A stretch of 19,347 nt of DNA from Cryoendolithus antarcticus (lineage: Eukaryota; Ascomycota; Dothideomycetes; Cladosporiales; Cladosporiaceae): NCBI GenBank assembly GCA_002077065.1, contig NAJO01000127.1, positions 1-19,347 on the forward strand, in the 5' to 3' direction. Shown here piece after piece: positions 11,301 through 18,501 of this stretch (position 1 is the stretch's first letter; each line of letters begins with the position of its first letter). Under the pieces are notes generated by a model, which searched no databases, had not been told where the DNA came from, and saw nothing but the letters and a program-made list of their open reading frames with translations. The position numbers and the translations under genes were made by a program.

Positions 11301-11519
11301 TTCGACGCCCTTGCCACATTCGAGGATACACTGTCGATAAGCGATCTTCTCTAGACAAGAGTCTACGGACGCCGATCAGTAGTCACCACAAGCCGTACCG
11401 CTAGGGGAAGGCATACCGTCACAGCATCGAAGGTCTGCGCCTGCGCCATCACGCAAGCGGGAGTCACTTCCATCACAAACTAGGCAGGGCGGTGCGAGTT
11501 CAATGACAGGCGGCGTCAT
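8313..11519 (-). CDS. P1B-type heavy-metal ATPase with Cys-rich N-terminus (Pca1-like; 2 exons)
   Basis: P1B ATPases export or sequester soft metals such as Cu+ or Cd2+ across membranes at the cost of ATP. Exon 1 is 11519-11417. A 54-bp intron (11416-11363, GTATGC...CCGTAG, branch-like CTGAT) holds the only in-frame stop. Splicing gives LRCCDDSCLEKIAYR and a 1050-residue protein. Residues 1-230 are very rich in Cys pairs, with a basic stretch SRKRKRD near 77-83. An HMA domain with CTGC lies at 262-265. Helices flank the actuator motif TGEALP (589-594). The metal-site motif SCPCAIGL has CPC at 701-703. Other motifs are DKTGT at 745, HP at 782-783 (SKHPVS) and GDGTND at 938-943. All catalytic residues are present. 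The last helix reads GEIVSVLPVILVALQLK instead of the MxxSS of Cu+ pumps, which fits the Pca1/Crp branch; I cannot settle the metal from sequence. It could contribute to arsenical, cadmium or copper tolerance. Confidence 0.93.
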
Positions 11520-11997
11520 GGATGCGTGTGTGTGCTTGTAGTCCGGATGTATTGCGAAAGAGAGAGAACGATCAAATGTGGATGTCTATACACACAAGAC
11601 AAGGTGCGGCGGATGATGCAATACCAAAGTAGTTATGACGTTGAGACGAAGCGTAATGCCACTCAGTCACTTTCAAAGCCTACGGGAAGCTCCGCTCGTC
11701 ACGCTCAGGCAGAGATCAGCGCAGCGACGATATCTCCCATTCGCATTTGTTAGCCCCCTCCGTCGTAACTCCTTTCATGTCCTTCTACGACACGTACCTA
11801 GCCCTCGGCAATTTCCGCACCCTCCGCTCGATACTCAACCCCGCCCTCCCCTGCACCCGACAAAGCACGTTACGTTGTCCATTTGATGCTTGTGACATAG
11901 GCACCTTTCAAGATTCTCAGGACTTTTATGATCACGCTGACAAAGCTCATGGCATGTCAAACGACCTGTCCAAAAGCTTGCGAACCGTGAAAGTGCC
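11520..11997. promoter_or_regulatory. Divergent upstream region between ATPase and its degenerate paralog
   Basis: About 480 bp between the intact ATPase start (minus) and the first recognisable sequence of the degenerate copy (plus). It should contain the ATPase promoter. I found no convincing factor-binding palindrome. The right half contains a possible small coding piece, listed separately. Confidence 0.35.
11777..11970 (+). other. Possible coding fragment with a C2H2-like zinc finger
   Basis: From the ATG at 11777 a frame reads MSFYDTYLALGNFRTLRSIL and then LRCPFDACDIGTFQDSQD followed by FYDHADKAHG. The spacing C-X4-C-X13-H-X4-H resembles a C2H2 finger. The frame continues past 11970, where it overlaps, in a different register, the start of the ATPase pseudogene. 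It could be the remains of a small zinc-finger protein, a lost N-terminal exon of the pseudogene, or chance. I do not recognise a specific family and give no function. Confidence 0.25.
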
Positions 11998-13345
11998 CGC
12001 TGTTGCATCTGCAGAGAGATGGTGTTCCATAATCTCGAACCCTGCTGCAAGGAATAGTCGCGCTCGCACGTCTCTCCAGGCGCTTCTGCTGGCGTGATGA
12101 CCTCGTCCAGCTGCAGCATAAGAAAGTCATCCGCGGGTACAGCTCCATATTTGGCTTCAGATGATGTACATTGGATCCTGGTCAATTGCAATCGCAAGAC
12201 AATACCCGAAGAATTGGAGCAACGCCGGACGACGTGCAGGGAGATCTGCGCCGGAAACACAGCTGGAACGTGTGAGAAGCAAGCTATGCAGTGAGCAAGT
12301 GTATAACGCTGTTTCGGTGGATGTATGTTCGTCGGTAGGCAAATGGTCAGGCGTCCCAACAAGACAAGCTGCTATGAGCTCAATGGACAAAAAGGCTTGC
12401 TGTTCTGAAGCCGGGAAAGTTATGGGTGAGGAGCCTTCCGGCGACGCTTATCGCCGCAACCTGGACGACTTTGCTGCAAGACTGGATAGGGAAAGCGACA
12501 TGGGTCTTGATATTGAACGAGGTGTTTTACTTAGGCAGCAAATCTCTCTTCTCGTCGAAGGTTCGACATGCACGGGTTGCGAGACGAAGCTTCACAAAGC
12601 CTTGAGTGATATTCGCGGCGTCAGCACTGTTCACACTAGCTTGCTGTTATTACAAGCGGAATTCGATCTCAATTAGCGAGCTTGCCCGATTGAAGACCTT
12701 GTCAAGGCCGTTAAGAAGGTAAAAGGGTTCTCTTGCCAGCGCTTGAGCCGTCCGGGTAAGATTTGGATATAATAATTCATTCTGACGCAATGGCTTTTGT
12801 TAAGCGCAAATACCACGTTGGACTCCCGCTCATGAGCGTCCTTAGTCCTCATGAGATCTGCGTCTCCTTCGATCCGATGTGTATCGGCGCACTCGAGAGT
12901 GCCTTTGGGACTGAAATGAAGCTTTCTGCGCGTCGGACGACTTCCGACCTTGAAATTGGACAGTACCATGTGTGCCGTACGTCTTGGACTCTCTACCGTC
13001 CTTACGATACATGTCCTCGTGCTGGCTTGGGCCCCTCTTGATCCACGTCCAGTCTTATACGGCGCTGCGTCGTTGGCGCTTGCTACTGCTATACAGTTCC
13101 TGATTACCGGTCAGTTCTAGATCAGCGCTTTAAGAGCCCTATCATTTACGAGGACAATGAAGATGGACCTCCGCATTGTGCTTAACACTATGACCGTCTA
13201 CCTGTTCCGTCATTTCCTTCGCATTCGAAGTCAGGGGCCGCCCGCTTTCTGTTGGAGAGTCCTTCAAGACAAGCACATTGCTTGTCTTAGGGAGATGTCG
13301 AGTGTGTTGCCTGTTATTCTAATGGCACTGCATTTGAGATGTTCC
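11998..13345 (+). pseudogene. Degenerate inverted paralog of the P1B ATPase, catalytic core deleted
   Basis: The translation follows the intact ATPase (8313-11519) piece by piece in shifting frames. CCICREMVFHNLEPCCKE matches its Cys-rich region, then meets a stop. GSTCTGCETKLHKALSDIRG matches its HMA domain (CTGC retained), followed by FDLN and a stop at 12674-12676. PIEDLVKAVKKVKGFSC, FDPMCIGALESAFGTEM and SDLEIGQYHVCRTSW follow after frameshifts. MDLRIVLNTMTVYLF (from 13163) matches an early helix. Next, TGGAGAGTCCTTCAAGACAA matches the region encoding ETGEFFETS. It then joins directly to EMSSVLPVILMALHLRC, the extreme C-terminus. About 1.56 kb is missing relative to the intact copy (its 8385-9945), removing the actuator, phosphorylation and nucleotide domains and the CPC helix. 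It cannot pump. Identity is moderate, so the duplication is old. Confidence 0.9.
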
Positions 13346-13927
13346 AGAAGGCAGTGTGCCATTGTGCCAGAATGACTAATTCTTGTGTGGGGTTATATGG
13401 ATTTTCTCGATTCGTCAATGTCTTCAGCTACAAGGAAACGGAAAGTAATACAGAGCTCGCTACCCTGTCCATAACTCTGGCCCCGACGGCATGTAAGTGG
13501 ATGTCTAATTAGGGCGACCCTGTATCCCTTGCGATTGTCGGGTCCTCACACTTCGAAATAGACTCCCTCGTTGCAGTAATGCTACGCCTCGTTCTTTCTC
13601 GAACTTTGAAAGGCGAGGCACCACGTGGAGATTCTAGCAGTACTTCGTGCGTACCGGGGGTGTCGTATGCAAACTTTCGCTTACACATCGAAAAGCAAGA
13701 ACAACGCCTGTCCCCGTGTTGCTGTCGGAATAGTAGCCGTATTTGTGTTGCAATCGAGGGTCAAAAGCCACGTGACTGCGCTTTATCCGCATTGTGCGTG
13801 TTCCTTGCACGATAGATGAGATGGTCTCCAGTACTGTACTCCTTCACAGTCTCTCAACTAGAACAACAACAACAATCGTAGGCACCTAGACACTCACCAA
13901 TCTTAACAACACATTGCTCTAGGCAGA
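13346..13927. promoter_or_regulatory. Upstream region of the exchanger gene
   Basis: About 580 bp without a recognisable gene. It carries two CACGTG E-boxes (13622-13627 and 13769-13774), the core bound by fungal bHLH factors such as Cbf1 and Pho4. An AAC repeat (four units near 13861-13875) lies in the probable 5' leader just before the ATG at 13928. Whether the E-boxes function here is inference. Confidence 0.35.
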
Positions 13928-15181
13928 ATGCCGGACGGGGAAGTCGTCGCCTTCAGTGCTGCATCTTTTGTTTGTGCACTCTTCGTTCTTGAATTCGGCG
14001 CCGACAAATTCATCGACCATACCGCCGTTGTTGCAAGGCGTACCGGAGTCCCCCGGACGATTATCGCCCTACTCACCGCAGGTGCGGAGTGGGAAGAGGT
14101 AGCAATGGACTCTTTGTCGTTATCAAGCCGTATATGCTAACTCACGATATAGTTAGCTGTCGTGGTCTTCTCAATCGCTCATCACCGCCCCTCTCTCGCC
14201 CTCGGCAATGTTATCGGTTCGGCAATCTCTAATATCCTCGGCGCTTTCTCGCTCGGCCTACTCTTCCACAAAGATAGTACGGCTGTATTCGACGGCAGTT
14301 CGAGGCTCTATTCTCTGCTGCTCTTAGCTATAACCAGCCTGATAGCTGCGCTCTTGAACTTCGGGCGCCCTACTGCGTGGAAAACTGTCGGTAGCGTCTC
14401 TGTCGGCCTGTTTGCTATTTACGTCATCTCTATTGCCTGGGCGATAGGCAAAGGGCGTATCGCAGCGCCAGAGCTATCCGATAGCGATGAAAGCGACTCT
14501 GAGGTGGACGATGCGCAAGGAAGCCAAACTGGAAGGACGAGTGCTGCTTCGAGCCAGCAAGCAGACGCAAGTGTCGAACGTTTGCGGGAACCCTTGCTAC
14601 GAAGTGAGAACGCCCAAAACACAACCAGGCTCGTGTCTGCTCGACTATCTCGAGACGAAATATTCTCTCCAGACTCTCCTGCAAACGAGCTCCCTGGCAG
14701 TCCTGCGCAAAGAACAGTACAACACAGCCTTATATATCACGTGGGGCTGCTTTTCGTCGGGTTCATTGCACTCCTCGTTAGCGCATATGTTCTTTCACAA
14801 GCAGCTTCAACGCTGGCCACCGAATTTGCGATATCAGATGTCCTCTTTGGCGTTATCATACTGTCTATCGCAACCACGATACCTGAGAAATTCATTGCCG
14901 CAGTGAGTGGTTCTAGGGGCCATATGGGCATCATGGTTGCCAATACCGTGGGTAGTAACATCTTCCTACTAACATTGTGCATGGGAATAATATGGATGAC
15001 GACAGACGGAGAAATGAGTGAAGATTCTATCAATCTCTCTGAGATTGCCGTTATGCTTGGGTCTACAGTATGGATGGCACTCACCATATGGTACGGAGCG
15101 AGGTGGGCGCGGTATATCGGGGCTGCCATGTTGGCAGCTTACGTTGCCTTCATCGTTTTGGAGTTTACCTTATTGCGATAG
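13928..15181 (+). CDS. CaCA-family (Na+/Ca2+ exchanger, YrbG-like) membrane protein (2 exons)
   Basis: CaCA proteins exchange Ca2+ or other cations against Na+, K+ or H+ across membranes, using two inverted alpha-repeats. Exon 1 is 13928-14098. A 54-bp intron (14099-14152, GTAGCA...GATATAG, branch GCTAAC) contains a stop and is removed. Exon 2 is 14153-15181, giving 399 residues. Splicing rebuilds the first alpha-repeat LLTAGAEWEELAVVV with GNVIGSAISNILGAFSLGL. The second is ATTIPEKFIAAVSGSRGHMG with ANTVGSNIFLLTLCMGI. Both carry the acidic residue expected in the ion site. Between them is a polar, acidic loop (SDSDESDSEVDD) typical of cytosolic loops in this family. Hydrophobic helices are distributed on both sides. 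No lesion is visible. Its place beside arsenic genes suggests a cation-homeostasis role in metal tolerance, but the substrate cannot be read from sequence. Confidence 0.87.
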
Positions 15182-16083
15182 ATGTAGTCTAGCAATCTCT
15201 GTAGCCTCCTTACGATGTGTTCCCCCAGTTTCAATTTGTCTGTCCTTAGGTCCATTTGACTATTGTCTTGGAGACGGCGCTTAGGAAGCATTCAGGAATT
15301 GCTTAACTTTATAAACTTCAATGGTCCTGCTAGCATTGAAGCAAGAGTTTTGTTAATTAATCTGATACTAGGCTTTGATAGCAGACATACAACCTTAAGG
15401 TCTTTGTTACGGTCTCGACTCAGCCTGGCTTTCAATTTACACATCAGGAGTATATATGTAACCCGCAACCGCTATGCCTGTTGCAACTTCGTTGAGCACC
15501 TTCGGTCACGTGACCATGCTCAATTGGTCAGTTGCTCAGTCGCTCAGCGCACTCATAGGTATACAGCAGACGAGAGATGCCTTCTGCTTCTCTCGTATTC
15601 GACTCATTATTCATAGTGACTTCTTGGAATACAACGATCTATACACTGAAATACCGATTGCTCATCCTTCGCTCAAAGACTCGACGACGCTTCTAGCTCT
15701 GCCATCCTCTCAAGCATAATACGTGACTAAATGTCCCCTTCAGAGATCCTGTCACGTGCGATCCATTGTCACTCACGACACAGGTCGTAACAGTCTGCCG
15801 TTCGGCATGAGCGTACGCGTGCATAGCAAGCAAAATGCTGCAGAAACATGCATCCACGAAGGGTAAAGTCCAGGAAATGGAAGAGTAGTAGAATGACTAG
15901 AGAAATCTATAATTATGCCCCGGTACAGCGGGTGTCATGCGGCGCGGGATAGACGTAATCACTGTCTGTGACGTGCTTCAACATGCTTATAAGTTCTGGC
16001 CTTCCACGACCCTAGACGCACCGAACTCCGGAAGTCCAGGCCAACGCCTCTATGCTATCGAAACCTCGCCCAAGGTGGGCGGA
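15182..16083. other. Noncoding region between exchanger and transposase 3' ends
   Basis: About 900 bp with convergent gene ends on both sides and no recognisable gene. The first half is relatively AT-rich. A perfect 12-bp palindrome GGTCACGTGACC with an E-box core lies at 15504-15515, and another CACGTG at 15753-15758. I looked here specifically for a second copy of the transposon tip (ACGTCCRTCCCT) that would make the transposase a separate small element. I did not find one. Confidence 0.45.
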
Positions 16084-17829
16084 TTACCACATTCGTGCTA
16101 CCGGTGCTCTGCCAGGGCAGGGCGCAAGCATACTTGCATCAGGTTGTGGCTTGGCTACCTGGAGCGAAACTTCGGCTGCCTCTGGTATCACGGCAAGTGC
16201 TGCCTCGGTACTTGTACCTGGCATACAGCCATTTTGCGCTCCGCCTTTCCGCTTCCGTCCTCGCTGCTTCTTAGTAGCTTTACCTGCCTCCTTCTCTATC
16301 CGCTTTGCCCGTGCACCTACGAGATCCTCGTAGCTCATCACTCTTGCTTTCCCTAGCACGATGGACTTCGTCGACCGTCGGACTTTCGCCTCGTTGTTAG
16401 CCTTAAGTAAGAATTTGATTCGTTCTTGTTGCAGGGTACCCCTCGCGATAGACGTCTGGGCAGCCTTCGTGAGCTTCTGCAGATGTCGCTGTAGACTTCG
16501 CCTGTCTGTGTCTTCCATCGCCTGGGTATCGTGTTCTACAATCAAGTCATGTAGCGACATAAAAGCCTCTGCTGTTACAGGCGTCACAGGCGTTACAGGC
16601 ACTACGGGAAGCGCAGACGATCTGAGTTGCGAACCACAAGGGATTGAGTTCCATCCCCCAGTGGCTTCCGATAATTCGATCAAAGGCTTCTGCATATCGT
16701 TTAGCACTCTTTGGGGGATCAGAGGGAATAGTCCGCCTTTGCTCCACCCCGCGATAATGTTTCTCTTAGTGAAAGCAGCCTCCCTCGCAGGGCTATATAG
16801 GGAGGTGAAGTGCTGCTTGCCGATTGTATTCACACCTCCTCGCTCTAGACGCTCAACAGCATCGCGGTACGCTGTCTTCAATGGAGCAAACACTGCGATG
16901 TCGCAAGGTTGGAGTTTATGAGATGTGTGAGAAGGAAGACGGCATAGAAGAATGTTGTTAGCAAAGCAATGCTCCAGGATCTCGAGCGACTCGTGCGTGC
17001 CGAAACCGTCGCAGATTAGCACCCGCGGCCTACCGTTTGCCCGGTCTTTGGTTTGAGGATCGAAGACCCGTGTTAGCCACTTGAGGCTAAGCTCAGAGTC
17101 AGTGTAACCCGATTCGGAGCACGCGTAATGCCATCCCGGAGTAGGGAAGGTAGTCCAGTTGCTTCTGTGTGTAGTAGCTGGCCAGATAACCATGGGTTTC
17201 AGATACCTACCATCAGCACTGATGCACTCGATAGCAGTCACCACTGTGCGCTTGACCCGCGCACCTCGGTAGTCCCGTATATCATCTTTTCCAATAAGGA
17301 CCTTCACGGACCCGAGCATAGAGAGCATAACTCCCGTCTCGTCCATGTTGTAGACATTCTCTGGTAAGATAACTGGGTCTTCTATTACCTTGCTAATCAC
17401 CTCAAACCAATGTCCCACCTTTTCATAGATGTTGTTTTCGTGACGATTCCAGTCTAGTGCCCTGACCCGTCTTGCACTGAGCTCAGGATGCCGTTTTTCG
17501 AGAGCTTTAGCCCAGTTCTTCCCTGGAGGTCTCACTGGTCTGTCCGCTTCCGGCCTATGACGTGTGGCAGTGAAGGCTATGGATGGTATGTACTTGATCC
17601 GTATGGGGGTACCAAGCTCGGCCATTTGTAGAATGAACTCTATCATTGCCGTCTCTTCGAAAGGAGAGAGGTACTGCTGGCCTTGAGCTTTAGACTCGAT
17701 CGATTGTCGGCCGCGCGCACGGTGGTGCAGGGTGGCATGAGGGACTCCGCTATGATCTGCGATTGCGCGGTATGACCTGGGAACGCCAACGGGAAGGGCC
17801 TGCGCCAGGACCCGACTGGCTTTGTCCAT
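16084..17829 (-). CDS. Fot1/pogo-type DDE transposase
   Basis: This is the enzyme expected to cut the element at its terminal repeats and join it at TA sites. The frame is open without introns. From the chosen ATG (MDKASRVLAQAL) it gives 581 residues; an upstream ATG at 17895 would give 603. Fot1 itself has roughly 540. A Psq-type helix-turn-helix (SYRAIADHSGVPHATLHHRA, residues about 19-38) is followed by a Tc5/CENP-B-like DNA-binding region (LSPFEETAMIEFILQMAELG). The DDE_1 catalytic core has D163 in NMDETGVM, D274 in ICDGFGTHES and D310 in LQPCDIAVF. The last two are separated by 35 residues, as in pogo-like enzymes. A VTP run (three 9-bp units at 16574-16600) and a basic KKQRGRKRKGG segment lie in the C-terminal tail. 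All catalytic residues are present. The gene starts about 125 bp inside the right arm, which probably provides its promoter. Confidence 0.95.
   Translation of the reverse strand: MDKASRVLAQALPVGVPRSYRAIADHSGVPHATLHHRARGRQSIESKAQGQQYLSPFEETAMIEFILQMAELGTPIRIKYIPSIAFTATRHRPEADRPVRPPGKNWAKALEKRHPELSARRVRALDWNRHENNIYEKVGHWFEVISKVIEDPVILPENVYNMDETGVMLSMLGSVKVLIGKDDIRDYRGARVKRTVVTAIECISADGRYLKPMVIWPATTHRSNWTTFPTPGWHYACSESGYTDSELSLKWLTRVFDPQTKDRANGRPRVLICDGFGTHESLEILEHCFANNILLCRLPSHTSHKLQPCDIAVFAPLKTAYRDAVERLERGGVNTIGKQHFTSLYSPAREAAFTKRNIIAGWSKGGLFPLIPQRVLNDMQKPLIELSEATGGWNSIPCGSQLRSSALPVVPVTPVTPVTAEAFMSLHDLIVEHDTQAMEDTDRRSLQRHLQKLTKAAQTSIARGTLQQERIKFLLKANNEAKVRRSTKSIVLGKARVMSYEDLVGARAKRIEKEAGKATKKQRGRKRKGGAQNGCMPGTSTEAALAVIPEAAEVSLQVAKPQPDASMLAPCPGRAPVARMW
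16574..16600 (-). repeat. Three 9-bp tandem units inside the transposase gene
   Basis: GTTACAGGC, GTCACAGGC and GTTACAGGC follow each other on the plus strand. On the coding strand they give the VTPVTPVT stretch of the transposase C-terminal region. They are in frame and likely a linker expansion. Confidence 0.8.
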
Positions 17830-17954
17830 TCTAACCCCGTCGCTGTCGAAAAAGGGCAATCCCGTACCGATGGTGCAGGGCATCCGAGGCAGCAAACAAG
17901 AGACTCTCAGCCACTGAGTTAGTCACTGCTCCACAGAAAGCGATGGAGCCTCTT

Positions 17955-18499
17955 AGATACGACCTGCTCAGCCACACTGCGTCTGCCAAAATTTTGCGTC
18001 TTGTGCCAAAAGAGTGGAAACTAACGGCGCGGAAGCTGATGCTTCCGTCTCCACGTTGATCTCCCCGAGCGAATCAGAGATCATCGATTGCGCGATATCG
18101 GTCAAGCTTGGCAAACAGTCTTTCAGCCGACGGGGCTGGAGATAGTTTCTTTTCAAACTTACGAGCATGCCGCAACGGCTAACGGCCCAAAATCTCGTGC
18201 AGGGTATCTACTCTCCACAGCAAACCCACAAACCTATTTTCAACCTCATCAACCCGGTCACACAACTGCTACCCCGGGTTGAAGAATTGGGGCAGCAGTG
18301 AGCAGTAGCAATAGATCTGTTAAGGGAGCATCGCATGCCGCTGGTTGAGACATTGCACCTTCTTTATCTAGCGGAGAACTGTCTGGGGAGTAGTGGAACA
18401 TGTGTATCACGTCAATATCTGGCCGTTAGGAACAAGAGTGAGATAGAAACGCAAAAGTGTCTCGTGACACCGGGCGTCTCTCCACACAGGGATGGACGT
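17955..18499 (-). repeat. Right terminal inverted repeat arm
   Basis: Read on the minus strand from 18499 it starts ACGTCCATCCCTGTGTGG and follows the left arm for about 545 bp. The outermost third is the best conserved. It also holds a 9-bp stem (TCAACCCGG at 18249-18257 with its complement at 18274-18282), which the left arm lacks. The inner border lies about 125 bp upstream of the transposase start codon. Confidence 0.9.
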
Positions 18500-18501
18500 T
18501 A

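Larger units (their letters stand above)
2876..18499. mobile_element. Giant pogo/Fot1-type transposon carrying arsenic and metal resistance genes
   Basis: The element is bounded by two inverted arms of about 545 bp. Each starts with ACGTCCRTCCCTGTGTGG and each is flanked by TA (2874-2875 and 18500-18501). This matches the TA target-site duplication of the Tc1/mariner/pogo superfamily. A full-length Fot1/pogo transposase (16084-17829, minus) lies just inside the right arm. No second copy of the arm tip is visible left of the transposase near 15700-16080, so the only partner for the right arm is the one at 2876. Between arm and transposase lie arsH, acr2, a broken acr3, a P1B ATPase, an ATPase pseudogene and a CaCA exchanger. 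At about 15.6 kb it is far longer than the 2-3 kb usual for Fot1-like elements. The TA duplication is only two bases and so weak evidence. An alternative is two inverted family members that happen to flank a resistance cluster. Confidence 0.75.

Noticed and set aside
14419..15129. Minus-strand frames within the exchanger gene
   Set aside because: They are shadows of the exchanger coding sequence; none shows a recognisable domain.
15700..16083. A separate left end that would make the transposase a standalone small element
   Set aside because: No copy of ACGTCCRTCCCT or similarity to the right arm was found in this interval.
16052..16921. Plus-strand frames across the transposase 3' half
   Set aside because: They are antisense to the transposase, whose motifs and length leave no doubt about the coding strand.
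2876..18499. Interpretation as a Starship element
   Set aside because: No DUF3435 tyrosine-recombinase captain is visible, and the borders are long inverted repeats with TA, not short direct repeats. The transposase is clearly DDE/pogo.
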